Assembly (NCBI RefSeq): GCF_021533215.1
Contig: NZ_JAJNKA010000013.1
Location: 124,001-188,000 of the forward strand
Reading direction: 5' to 3'
Source of the DNA: Portibacter lacus
GTDB lineage: Bacteria; Bacteroidota; Bacteroidia; Chitinophagales; Saprospiraceae
DNA: 64,000 bases
Shown here one piece after another: positions 37,945-46,092 of the stretch. Under the pieces are notes generated by a model, which worked only from the letters and a program-made list of their open reading frames with translations, searched no databases and was not told the origin of the DNA. How positions within the stretch are numbered: the stretch's first letter is position 1; the number at the start of each line of letters is the position of its first letter. Both the position numbers and the translations under genes were made by a program.

Positions 37945-38756
37945 TTTAAAAATTTATTCCAGGCTTCTTCTGCCAATTCATTCGTTCTTTTTTCTATGGT
38001 GTAACTTCCTTTTAGTGGATCTTTCACCAAATCTATATTGCCTTCTTCTGCTAATAGATGGTGCAGGTTTCTAGTGATTCTAGCACTAAAAGCCTTACTT
38101 TTTTGATCACTTTTTGGTTCCTCAATTAAAATGGCGTCAGCAGAAGCAACTGCTGCGGAAGTAAGTTGTAAACTTGCTTTGATAAAGTTTTCTTCTATTG
38201 ATTTTTCTTCCTTATAATCTCCGGAAGTTGCTAAAATATGTAGTGGTCTATATTCAACTTGGAAGGATTCTAACATCAGTGACCAAAGCGCTTTTATTGC
38301 TCTTATTTTACAAATACTCGAAATGTAATCATCATCTATTTTATATTTTACACAGAGGTGATGGTCAATGTTGTCTCTACTTTCAAAATGCTGTCTCCAT
38401 GTGTTCAAACAATTCACAGCTTCGGCTATAAAATCGGAATTTTGAAATGTAAATGAAAAGTAGCTCAGGTTTGAAGAAGTGTTCTCGGAAATAATTTCAA
38501 TTGGCAGTGTAGCATTTATGTCCAATTTTAGCACTTTTCTGATGCTGTTAAGATTTCCACTGAGATAGAGATGAATAAGTTTGGTGTCAATTCCATGAAA
38601 CAGTGATTCGATTGCAACAGCATCTAGTTCTGTTTTGAAATCTAGACTTAATGCAGATGCTCCATTGACCAATGCATCTAACATTTCAACTTGGCTAGGA
38701 TTTACAAAGTGTTGCACAATCAACCATTGATTTTCACCTTTTAACAATCCGCTCAT
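37941..38756 (-). CDS. mutA: Highly shortened methylmalonyl-CoA mutase small-subunit homologue
   Basis: A 271-residue protein with the barrel-end pattern of the mutase family: SARITRNLHHLLAEEGNIDL followed by VKDPLKGSYTIEKRTNELAEEAW matches the ETQ..L..E.GI.D..DP.GGSY.VE.LT..L.E.A region of the large subunit. Small (non-catalytic) subunits are usually about 450-640 residues; this one lacks much of the barrel and the whole C-terminal B12-like domain. It is embedded in the operon with ATGA overlaps on both sides, which argues that it is a functional, reduced subunit and not a dead gene. A structural role beside the mutase at 33444 is the likely use. Confidence 0.7.
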   Translation of the reverse strand: MSGLLKGENQWLIVQHFVNPSQVEMLDALVNGASALSLDFKTELDAVAIESLFHGIDTKLIHLYLSGNLNSIRKVLKLDINATLPIEIISENTSSNLSYFSFTFQNSDFIAEAVNCLNTWRQHFESRDNIDHHLCVKYKIDDDYISSICKIRAIKALWSLMLESFQVEYRPLHILATSGDYKEEKSIEENFIKASLQLTSAAVASADAILIEEPKSDQKSKAFSARITRNLHHLLAEEGNIDLVKDPLKGSYTIEKRTNELAEEAWNKFLK

Positions 38757-39217
38757 GCTTCTGAATCAATTTCGATCATCAATTGAGCTTTTTCAACTTT
38801 ATCTCCTTTCTTGATTTTGATGGATTTCACTACACCTTTTCCATTAGCTTTAATAATGTTTTCCATCTTCATCGCTTCGAGGATGACTAAAGGTTGATCT
38901 TCATCTACGACATCACCTTCCTTAATGAAGATGTCGATAACGAGACCAGGCATTGGGGAGTTAATATTGCCAGCATTCGGTTTGTTGATTATGTTTAACC
39001 CCATGTTGGAAATCAGAACATCTAATTCGGTCTGGATAGAAATATGATGAGTTTTTCCGTTGATCCTAACTTTAATTTCTTTGGGATCTGAAGAAGTTAT
39101 GATTTCTGCTTCGTAATTCTTGTTGTCCACTCGATAATTGACGAGTTTTTCAGAAGCAAAATGGAAGTTTCCTTCTAGTGTTCTATCTTCATTAATATAG
39201 ATGATTTCTCCAGCCAT
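38753..39217 (-). CDS. Biotin carboxyl carrier protein of acyl-CoA carboxylase
   Basis: A 154-residue carrier. The C-terminal half is a biotinyl domain with the biotinylated Lys117 in EAMKMEN (114-120), preceded by SPMPGLVIDIFIKEGD. The N-terminal half (EGNFHFASEKLVNYRVDNKNYE, VRINGKTHHIS) matches the region that joins the biotin carboxylase and carboxyltransferase in PccA-type enzymes. It is the first gene of the eight-gene operon. Its start codon abuts an operator-like sequence. Confidence 0.92.
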   Translation of the reverse strand: MAGEIIYINEDRTLEGNFHFASEKLVNYRVDNKNYEAEIITSSDPKEIKVRINGKTHHISIQTELDVLISNMGLNIINKPNAGNINSPMPGLVIDIFIKEGDVVDEDQPLVILEAMKMENIIKANGKGVVKSIKIKKGDKVEKAQLMIEIDSEA

Positions 39218-39237
39218 TTAACTAAGTTCTTAATTAA
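39218..39237 (-). promoter_or_regulatory. Operator-like site next to the catabolic operon start
   Basis: Read on the minus strand this site is TTAATTAAGAACTTAGTTAA. It matches the site next to the tetR gene (39323-39346), which begins TTAATTGAGAACTTAT, over nearly all of their first 15 positions. It lies between the predicted -7 element and the BCCP start codon. Both sites are probably bound by the divergent TetR protein. Confidence 0.6.
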
Positions 39238-39250
39238 TTATAGAATACAG

Positions 39251-39258
39251 CAAATATA
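39251..39258 (-). promoter_or_regulatory. Predicted -7 element of the branched-chain/propionate operon
   Basis: TATATTTG on the minus strand matches TAnnTTTG. No clear TTG is seen at the ideal upstream distance, so the promoter may be weak. Predicted transcription starts about 27 bases before the BCCP start codon, upstream of the operator-like site. Confidence 0.45.
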
Positions 39259-39322
39259 GTAAATATTGAATTCGATTAATAAGTTTAAAAGATTAAATAT
39301 ATATTTACAATTCATTCGTTAT

Positions 39323-39346
39323 TTAATTGAGAACTTATTCAATTAA
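39323..39346 (+). promoter_or_regulatory. Operator-like palindrome next to tetR
   Basis: TTAATTGA and TCAATTAA form a perfect 8-base inverted repeat around GAACTTAT, eight bases before the tetR start codon. An imperfect -7-like TATATTTA lies at 39300-39307. Its relation to the site beside the BCCP gene suggests autoregulation as well as operon control. Confidence 0.6.
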
Positions 39347-39354
39347 AAGTTATT

Positions 39355-39990
39355 ATGGAAAAGAGGAGCCCTGGAAGGCCCAATGATAAGCACAGTACAG
39401 ATTTGGATATGATTATGAGATCATCCATCAAGGAATTTGCTAGGCAAGGGTATGGCGGAGTCACGATTAATAGTCTTGCGAAGAAAGTTGGGATCGCGGA
39501 TTCTTTGTTCCACTATCACTTTGGATCTAAGTTGAACCTTTGGAAAAGTTGCATGACTTTGATCGGAGAGGAGATTACTTTGAAATTTGAAAATCTTAGC
39601 AAGTTAAGTTCCGATATTAATGGCTTAGATCGGTTGAAGTTATTTAATAAACAATTGGTTTATGTTTCAGCTGAGTATCCAGAATTTCAGCAAATTGTTG
39701 TTCAAGAGGTTTTTTCTGAATCCGAACGGTCCATTTGGTTAATATCTGAATTGCTCAGACCGATATATGCATATTTTAGTGAAATATTGGAAAGTGAGCA
39801 GGAAAAAGGAAATATGAAAAAAATTCCTGCAGCTAATTTAACGAGCTTTATCATAGGATCTATAACAACCTTGTTTTCTCGATCATTCCAGATGAAAAAG
39901 TTATATGGTATCGATGCCTTTTCCCCTGAAGAAATAGAAAAGCATGCTGAAGTGATGAATGAGTTGATCATCGGCGCATTGAAAATATAG
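39355..39990 (+). CDS. TetR-family transcriptional regulator
   Basis: A 211-residue TetR-type repressor. The N-terminal helix-turn-helix spans about 18-60: IKEFARQGYGGVTINSLAKK, then VGIADSLFHYHFGSKLNLWK. The rest is a helical ligand-binding domain. The gene diverges from the eight-gene catabolic operon across 137 bases that hold two similar operator-like sites. I infer that it represses both transcripts until an acyl-CoA or fatty-acid-like ligand binds. Confidence 0.85.
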   Translation: MEKRSPGRPNDKHSTDLDMIMRSSIKEFARQGYGGVTINSLAKKVGIADSLFHYHFGSKLNLWKSCMTLIGEEITLKFENLSKLSSDINGLDRLKLFNKQLVYVSAEYPEFQQIVVQEVFSESERSIWLISELLRPIYAYFSEILESEQEKGNMKKIPAANLTSFIIGSITTLFSRSFQMKKLYGIDAFSPEEIEKHAEVMNELIIGALKI

Positions 39991-39999
39991 GATAGCGCA

Positions 40000-40038
40000 C
40001 AGATATTGAAGAGACACTTCTTCCATTCAAAATATCTG
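40000..40038 (+). terminator. Stem-loop after tetR
   Basis: CAGATATT (40000-40007) and AATATCTG (40031-40038) form a perfect 8-base stem; the loop holds a smaller GAAG/CTTC pairing. T residues follow only loosely (CTTAGATTTTAG), so this is a possible but not textbook terminator. Confidence 0.4.
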
Positions 40039-40128
40039 CTTAGATTTTAGTTTCAAAAAATAATTTGATTTTTTTTTTGACGGGCTTAAACCTTTCTTTA
40101 ACCCTTAGGTCTAAATCAAAACTTAACT

Positions 40129-42942
40129 ATGATTTCTAGAATCACCATCGGAATATTTTTCTTTCTTCCTTTCCTTATTTCAGCTCAGACATTTGAATTA
40201 AAAGGTAAAGTTGAGGATACCAACAAAGAGCCATTAATCGGTGCAAATATTGCGTTGATCCAGGATGGTGAGAATGTTTATCAAACCATAAGTGATGTGG
40301 ATGGTACCTACCTTTTTGATAATGTAGAAAGAGGAGATTATCGTTTGAAAATCACTTATCTAGGATTTTTCAATGTCAATGAAGACGTAAACATTGAAGA
40401 TAATGTTACTCTAAAAACAAAGACCATGTACGCTTCACCTGTAGGTCTAGACGAAGTAGTAGTGGAAGGAAAAGTTCCATTAGCGACTCAGAGTGGAGAT
40501 ACTACACGTTACAATGCTTCACAATATAAAGTGCTCGCTGATGCATCGACTGAAGACTTAGTTACAAAAATGCCTGGAATTACCATGGAAAATGGAGTGA
40601 TTTCAGCGGAAGGTGAAACAGTGCAAAAGGTACTTGTGGATGGTAAAGAATTTTTTGGAAATGATGCGACGGCAGCATTGAAAAATTTACCTGCTGAAGT
40701 GGTTGATAAAATTGAGATCTTCGATAAGAAAAGTGAGCAAGCAGAATTTACAGGATTCGATGATGGTGAAACCACTAAGACAATCAATGTTGTAACTAAA
40801 ATAGATAAAAGAAACGGGCAATTCGGAAAAGCATATGCAGCGATAGGCACGGAAGCTCATTATAACTTGGGTGGTAACTTTAGTTTGTTTAATGGTGATC
40901 AGAGAATTTCATTTATCGGACAGGCTAATGATATCAACATCCAGAATTTCTCATCTGAAGATATTTTAGGAGTGAGTGGTGCAGGCGGTGGACGAGGAAG
41001 AGGCCGTGGTGGCAGAGGTGGCGGAGATAACGGTTTTCAGGTTTCTCAACAAGGAGGAATTTCTGCGACGAATGCTTTCGGTGTCAATTTTAGTGATGAG
41101 TGGGGCGAAAAGACAGAAGCAACATTTAGTTACTTTATTAATCAGAATGAAAACTTCTCTGAAGAATATATTGCAAGACAATTTTTCGATGCAGATGGCG
41201 AACAAAGCGGATCTGTGTACAATGAAGAGAATCTAAGTACTTCTAATAATTATAACCATAGATTTAGCGGAAAATTTGAGTTTAAAATAAATGACAACAG
41301 TTCATTTCAGATTAGACCAGGTGTGAGTTACCAGCATAATAATGGTCTTTCGTCTACACTAGGAAATACATATAGTTTTTCTGATCCAGTTAATAATACT
41401 GTGAATGAATTTGATGCATTGAATAAAGGCTGGAATATTAATAACTCAGCTATTTTAAGACACAAGTTTGGTGAATCAAGAAGAACACTTTCTCTAAGCT
41501 TAAGAAACCAGTATAGCGATCAGCAAGCTAATTCTAACTTGCTTTCTACCAGTCAATTTTTTAATCCAATCTTAGAGACTGATGAATTGGATCAAATTGC
41601 AATTTTGGACAATGCTGGATGGAATAATTCTGCGAACCTTGCCTTTACTAATCCAATAGGCGAGAAGTCAATGTTAAGTGTGGAATACCGATTGAGTCTA
41701 GAATCTGATGCATCTGAAAAGGAAACATTTGATGCGAACGAAGCTGGCAAGTATGAATTATTAAATGAATCATTGACGAACGTTTTTGACAATGATTATG
41801 TGACACATTCAGGAGGATTATCTTACAATTATAGAGTAGGGAAGTCGATGGTAGTAGCTAAAGGATCTGTTCAATATTCACAATTAAATACAGAGCAACA
41901 ATATCCTTTCGAGGCGTCATTGAATCGTTCGTATGTAAACTTTGTGCCTTTTGCTATGTGGAGTTTAAACATTGACCGACAAAATAATGTAAGAGTTATC
42001 TACAGAACAAATACACGTAGACCTAGTTTGACTCAATTACAAGAAGTGGTTGATAATAGTAATCCAGTTCAGTTATCTATCGGTAATGCAGCATTAGATC
42101 AGCAATTCCAACACAGTGTTTTTGCGAGATTCAAAAGAACCAATACGGAGAAAGGTACGGTGATGTATGGTTTAGTGGGAGGAAATGTAACTAATAATTA
42201 CATTGGTAATAGCTTATATACTTCACAATCGAATAGTGAATTAGCTCAGGAATATAATTTAGGTCAAGGAGCTCAGATTTCTCAACCTGTAAACTTGGAA
42301 GGTTACTGGGATTTCAGAACATTCTTTACCTATGGATTGCCTGTGTACTTTATAAAGTCTAATTTGAATATTAATCTTTCGGGTAATTTCTCTAATACGC
42401 CAGGATTAATTGATGACCAATTAAATAATGCGCAGTCGAATACTTATGGCGCTGGACTATCATTAACAAGTAATTTTAGTGAGAAATTGGATTTTAGATT
42501 AGGAAGCAATACGAGTTATAATAGTGTTGCAAATGATATCAATACTAGGCAGAATTCAAATTTCTTAAATCAGCGTACTTCTATAAGTATGGATTGGGTA
42601 ATGCCAAAAGATATCGTCTTCAGAACGGATTTTAACCACCAGTTTTATAAAGGTTTATCTGAAGGATACAATGAAGATTATTTCATTTGGAACTTAGCGA
42701 TCGGTAAGAAGATCTTTAAGAATAAATTAGGCGAGCTTAATGTTTCCGTATACGATTTATTGAATCAGAATGTTAGAGTAAATAGAGAAGTGACAGGAAA
42801 TTACCTAGAAGATGTAAGAACGAATGTTTTACAGCGTTATGTGATGGTCAATTTTATCTATAATTTCAGAAATTTCGGTGAAATGAAGGCAGAGAAGAAA
42901 CCTTCACGTGATTTCGGTGGAGGAAGAGGTGGAAGATTTTAA
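40129..42942 (+). CDS. TonB-dependent receptor-like outer-membrane protein with RG-rich segments
   Basis: A 937-residue outer-membrane protein. A signal peptide (MISRITIGIFFFLPFLISAQ) precedes a carboxypeptidase-regulatory-like domain (about 25-105: GKVEDTNKEPLIGANIALIQ, SDVDGTYLFDNVERGDYRL), a plug domain (about 110-230, DLVTKMPGITMENGVI) and a long beta-barrel. It belongs to the outer-membrane beta-barrel family seen in Bacteroidota, with no SusD partner nearby. A low-complexity Gly/Arg segment (GGGRGRGRGGRGGG) sits near residue 285, and the protein ends GGGRGGRF. The next gene encodes a Spy-like protein with a matching Gly/Arg tail, so the two may act together. Substrate unknown. Confidence 0.85.
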   Translation: MISRITIGIFFFLPFLISAQTFELKGKVEDTNKEPLIGANIALIQDGENVYQTISDVDGTYLFDNVERGDYRLKITYLGFFNVNEDVNIEDNVTLKTKTMYASPVGLDEVVVEGKVPLATQSGDTTRYNASQYKVLADASTEDLVTKMPGITMENGVISAEGETVQKVLVDGKEFFGNDATAALKNLPAEVVDKIEIFDKKSEQAEFTGFDDGETTKTINVVTKIDKRNGQFGKAYAAIGTEAHYNLGGNFSLFNGDQRISFIGQANDINIQNFSSEDILGVSGAGGGRGRGRGGRGGGDNGFQVSQQGGISATNAFGVNFSDEWGEKTEATFSYFINQNENFSEEYIARQFFDADGEQSGSVYNEENLSTSNNYNHRFSGKFEFKINDNSSFQIRPGVSYQHNNGLSSTLGNTYSFSDPVNNTVNEFDALNKGWNINNSAILRHKFGESRRTLSLSLRNQYSDQQANSNLLSTSQFFNPILETDELDQIAILDNAGWNNSANLAFTNPIGEKSMLSVEYRLSLESDASEKETFDANEAGKYELLNESLTNVFDNDYVTHSGGLSYNYRVGKSMVVAKGSVQYSQLNTEQQYPFEASLNRSYVNFVPFAMWSLNIDRQNNVRVIYRTNTRRPSLTQLQEVVDNSNPVQLSIGNAALDQQFQHSVFARFKRTNTEKGTVMYGLVGGNVTNNYIGNSLYTSQSNSELAQEYNLGQGAQISQPVNLEGYWDFRTFFTYGLPVYFIKSNLNINLSGNFSNTPGLIDDQLNNAQSNTYGAGLSLTSNFSEKLDFRLGSNTSYNSVANDINTRQNSNFLNQRTSISMDWVMPKDIVFRTDFNHQFYKGLSEGYNEDYFIWNLAIGKKIFKNKLGELNVSVYDLLNQNVRVNREVTGNYLEDVRTNVLQRYVMVNFIYNFRNFGEMKAEKKPSRDFGGGRGGRF

Positions 42943-42965
42943 TTAAAAAATATAAATATAAAATA

Positions 42966-43379
42966 ATGAAGAATTTAATATTAATGATGTTTCTTGGGTT
43001 GGTAACTTTCCAAGTTCAAGCTCAAGGGCAGGGTCAAGGTGAAAGAAGAGTGGAAAGACCTTCAGAATTAGAAAGTGCTGCGTATATTGCAATGGTAGAC
43101 AGTATGAGTCTAGATGCAGAACAAAAGATTCAATTTGATGCAGTACAAGTGATGTATCAAGATAAATTGAAGAAAATGATGACGGAGGCAAGAGAGAAAG
43201 GTGTAGAAAGAGAAGAAATTAGAGAGGTGATGCAAGGATTGAATAAAGAACAAGATGGCGTTTTGAAAAATTTATTGACAGAAAGCCAATATAAAATTTA
43301 TACAGAATATAAAGCTGAAAGGCAGAAAAACCGTGGCAGTCGTCGAGGAAATCGAGGCGGTGGCGGAGGTAGAGGATAA
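42966..43379 (+). CDS. Spy/CpxP-like periplasmic protein with an Arg-Gly-rich tail
   Basis: A 137-residue protein with a signal peptide (MKNLILMMFLGLVTFQVQAQ) and a highly helical, charged core. The LDAEQKIQFDAV and LTESQYKIYTEYKAER segments resemble the LTxxQ repeats of Spy/CpxP periplasmic chaperones. The tail is NRGSRRGNRGGGGGRG. It starts 23 bases after the receptor gene, so the two are cotranscribed. Envelope-stress chaperone activity is the natural guess; a role in handling the receptor is inferred. Confidence 0.7.
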   Translation: MKNLILMMFLGLVTFQVQAQGQGQGERRVERPSELESAAYIAMVDSMSLDAEQKIQFDAVQVMYQDKLKKMMTEAREKGVEREEIREVMQGLNKEQDGVLKNLLTESQYKIYTEYKAERQKNRGSRRGNRGGGGGRG

Positions 43380-43384
43380 CGCCT

Positions 43385-44767
43385 ATGAAAATAAAAACCC
43401 CGAAGATTCCACATGCTGTAACACTGTTGTTTGTCATCATTATTTTGGTGACGATTATGACTTACATCTTACCAGCAGGGGCATTCGAAAGGGTAGAGGT
43501 GGATGGAAGAAATAGAGTTGTCCCAGGGTCATATTCTGTAATGGATGCAACACCTGTAGGATTGCTAGATATGTTCCGAGCCATTCCTTTGGGTTTTAAA
43601 GCAGCAGTTGAAATAATATTTATAGTCTTAGCCGGAGGGATTATGTTCGGCATCATGTCGAAAACCAAAGCTATCGAAAATAGCATTGGGACCTTGGTTA
43701 AAACATTTGGCTTAAAACGAAAGTATATGATCGTTGTGATCATGACTTTCGTTTTTGGTTTTTTAGGGGTAGCGGTTGGTTATGAGAATAACATTGCTTT
43801 AGTGCCTATCGCAGCAGTTCTGAGTTTAGCGCTCGGTGGAGATCTAATTCTAGCTGCAGGAATTTCTGTAGGAGCGATGACCGTAGGTTTCGGTTTATCT
43901 CCCATTAATCCATATACGGTCGGAACTGGTCATAAAATTGCCGAATTACAGATGTTTTCAGGCGCTGGTCTACGATCTGCATTGTGTTTTATTGGACTGT
44001 CTCTGATGGCTTTATACAATGTCCGTTATTTTAAGCGAATAATTGCAGATCCATCTAGAAGTCTAGGTATAGGTTTAGATGTGGATGGTGTTTCTTTAGA
44101 TATGGAAATAGAGGAGTATAAAATGGACCTCAAGAGCTGGATGGTGTTGGGGACTTTTATGATCGGACTAGCAGTTATTATTTATGGTGTTTTCAACTTA
44201 GGTTGGTATATAAATGAGTTGTCTGCTGTCTTTTTAATGATTACAATTGTTTGTGGTATTATCGCCAGAATGAATCCAACGGATTTCAGTGAAACGGTTT
44301 TGAAGTCAGTGGCTGCAGCTGCACCTGGAGCATTTATGGTGGGATTTGCTACGACCATAAAAGTGCTCATGGAAATGGGGAATATAGGTGATACGATATC
44401 TTACGAGCTTTCTGACATGCTTCAAGGTCTGTCTACTTACTCATCGGCAATTGCTATGTCGGTTTCTCAGTGTGTTATTAACTTTTTTATACCATCAGGA
44501 AGTGGACAAGCGCTTGCTACGTTACCAGTGATGATTCCTTTAGGAGAAGTCCTTGGTTTAACTCCGCAAACGGCAATTCTTGCATTTCAGATAGGAGATG
44601 GCGTTACCAATTTATTGAATCCTACACTCGGTGGTCTTATTGCCATGTTAGCGATGTGCCGAGTTCCATTGGATCGATGGCTGCGTTTTATTTTTCCATT
44701 GTCAATGTTGATATTAGTGATATCGTGGGTATTTTTGGTTATTGCTGTTTTCACGGGTTATAGTTAA
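43385..44767 (+). CDS. YfcC-family membrane transporter
   Basis: A 460-residue inner-membrane protein with about eleven hydrophobic segments. MTYILPAGAFERVEVDGRNRVVPGSY, the conserved GFGLSPINPYTVGTGHKIAELQMFSG and the C-terminal FIPSGSGQALATLPVMIPL with GDGVTNLLNPT are features of the YfcC/C4-dicarboxylate-anaerobic-carrier-like group, proposed to carry amino acids or peptides. It begins 5 bases after the Spy-like gene and lies upstream of an ArgE/DapE-type deacylase, which suggests uptake and processing of an acylated amino acid. Substrate is not determined by the sequence. Confidence 0.8.
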   Translation: MKIKTPKIPHAVTLLFVIIILVTIMTYILPAGAFERVEVDGRNRVVPGSYSVMDATPVGLLDMFRAIPLGFKAAVEIIFIVLAGGIMFGIMSKTKAIENSIGTLVKTFGLKRKYMIVVIMTFVFGFLGVAVGYENNIALVPIAAVLSLALGGDLILAAGISVGAMTVGFGLSPINPYTVGTGHKIAELQMFSGAGLRSALCFIGLSLMALYNVRYFKRIIADPSRSLGIGLDVDGVSLDMEIEEYKMDLKSWMVLGTFMIGLAVIIYGVFNLGWYINELSAVFLMITIVCGIIARMNPTDFSETVLKSVAAAAPGAFMVGFATTIKVLMEMGNIGDTISYELSDMLQGLSTYSSAIAMSVSQCVINFFIPSGSGQALATLPVMIPLGEVLGLTPQTAILAFQIGDGVTNLLNPTLGGLIAMLAMCRVPLDRWLRFIFPLSMLILVISWVFLVIAVFTGYS

Positions 44768-44790
44768 GGTAGGTTGACTCCAAAAAAACA

Positions 44791-44827
44791 TTCATAGCCT
44801 CACTTGAGGTGAGACCATGAAGTTTTT
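44791..44827. repeat. Single copy of the terminator-like dispersed repeat
   Basis: TTCATAGCCTCAC and GTGAGACCATGAA form an imperfect stem around a TTGAG loop, followed by GTTTTT. The sequence differs by only a base or so from copies at 48160-48196 and 48325-48361. It sits after the YfcC gene and could end its transcript. Confidence 0.75.
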
Positions 44828-44851
44828 ATAGTTTTCCACTATCTTCACCTT

Positions 44852-46006
44852 ATGAACGCAACTCAAATTCTAGAAAAACTGGTTTCCTTCCCAGTACTCG
44901 GCGGAGAAAGTAATCTGACCATTATTCATTGGATTAAGGAGTATATCGAATCATATGGTGTGGAATGTGTAATGGTTCCACATTCAACGGAAGCAAAAGC
45001 ATCTTTACATTGTAGGATAGGACCTGCCGTAGACGGAGGAATTATTTTATCTGGACATACAGATGTCGTTCCTGTCGCGGGGCAAGATTGGGATACCGAT
45101 CCATGGGTGCTGACTGATAAAGGAGACGGTAAATTATACGCCAGAGGATCATGTGACATGAAAGGTTTCCTAGCTTGTGTCCTAGCGGTGTTACCTGAAA
45201 TGGTAAAAGCAAACCTTTCCAAGCCTATCTATTTTGCTTTTTCATATGATGAGGAAATCGGTTGTCTTGCTGCGCCAGAGTTGGTCCAAGCGATTAACGA
45301 TTTTTATGATGAGCAACCAGCTTATGCTATTATTGGTGAACCTTCCTTGATGCAGCCTATGATTGGCCAAAAAGGGATCGTAATTTATGAAACCATTGTC
45401 AATGGATCGGCTGGACATTCAAGCAGAATTAAGCAAGAGGTAAGTGCCATTCACGAAAGTGCAAGATTGGTGTTATGGCTAGAAGACAAAATGAATAAAC
45501 TTGTGGAAGCTGGGCATATCGATGATCGATTTCATCCACCACATACTTCGATTCATTGTGGCATGTTGAGTGGAGGCATTGCTCCAAATGTCATTGCGGA
45601 TAAGGCTAGATTTACTTGGGATGTGAGGGTAATTCCTAAAGATGTTGCAGCTGATATTCTGTATGATTTTGAAATTTATTGTAGAGAGAGCGAAGATCAA
45701 TTAAGAAGTGTTTTTCCAGGGTTTAAAATTGACACAATAGAAATTCATCCTGACGTTCCTCCATTAGATACTGAGGAAAATGCAGATATAGTTGGATTTA
45801 CGCAGAAGGTTGCTGAAAATCCTACTTGGGATACGGTTTCCTATGCTGCCGAAGCTGGCCAATTCGCTGAAGGTGGCTATCAAGCAATTATATGTGGTCC
45901 TGGGTCGATCGAACAAGCCCACCGTGCGAATGAATTTATTGCTAAATCAGAGCTGGAAAAGGGCGTTGTAATGATTCAAAATATTGTGAAAGAATTATCA
46001 GAGTAA
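44852..46006 (+). CDS. argE: ArgE/DapE-family M20 deacylase (acetylornithine deacetylase-like)
   Basis: A 384-residue M20 metallopeptidase. Zinc-site residues are visible: His69 and Asp71 in SGHTDVVP, Asp102 in ARGSCDMKG, and the catalytic/metal pair Glu134-Glu135 in YDEEIGC. The dimerisation domain (about 180-290) follows, and HRANEFI near the C-terminus carries the last His. The length matches acetylornithine deacetylases. The upstream transporter and absence of other arginine genes leave open a catabolic role on another N-acyl amino acid. Confidence 0.85.
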   Translation: MNATQILEKLVSFPVLGGESNLTIIHWIKEYIESYGVECVMVPHSTEAKASLHCRIGPAVDGGIILSGHTDVVPVAGQDWDTDPWVLTDKGDGKLYARGSCDMKGFLACVLAVLPEMVKANLSKPIYFAFSYDEEIGCLAAPELVQAINDFYDEQPAYAIIGEPSLMQPMIGQKGIVIYETIVNGSAGHSSRIKQEVSAIHESARLVLWLEDKMNKLVEAGHIDDRFHPPHTSIHCGMLSGGIAPNVIADKARFTWDVRVIPKDVAADILYDFEIYCRESEDQLRSVFPGFKIDTIEIHPDVPPLDTEENADIVGFTQKVAENPTWDTVSYAAEAGQFAEGGYQAIICGPGSIEQAHRANEFIAKSELEKGVVMIQNIVKELSE

Positions 46007-46020
46007 GCACCGGAATGAGT

Positions 46021-46088
46021 TTTTAACGGTTCGGTGATATGAAGCGGACGCAGCGATAGCAATTCTGATCTTATATCACTTGTTAGAG
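46021..46088. other. attC-like foldback site
   Basis: On the plus strand TTTTAAC (46021-46027) and GTTAGAG (46082-46088) each match six of seven positions of the integron core motifs RYYYAAC and GTTRRRY. GTGATAT (46034-46040) pairs with ATATCAC (46073-46079), and after one unpaired G, AAG pairs with CTT, giving a stem with a single extrahelical base. The spacers between inner and outer pairs are unequal (6 and 2 bases). The 68-base size suits attC. It lies 4 bases after the AbiEii stop. No integrase is seen in the window, so this remains a candidate. Confidence 0.4.
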
Positions 46089-46092
46089 AGAG

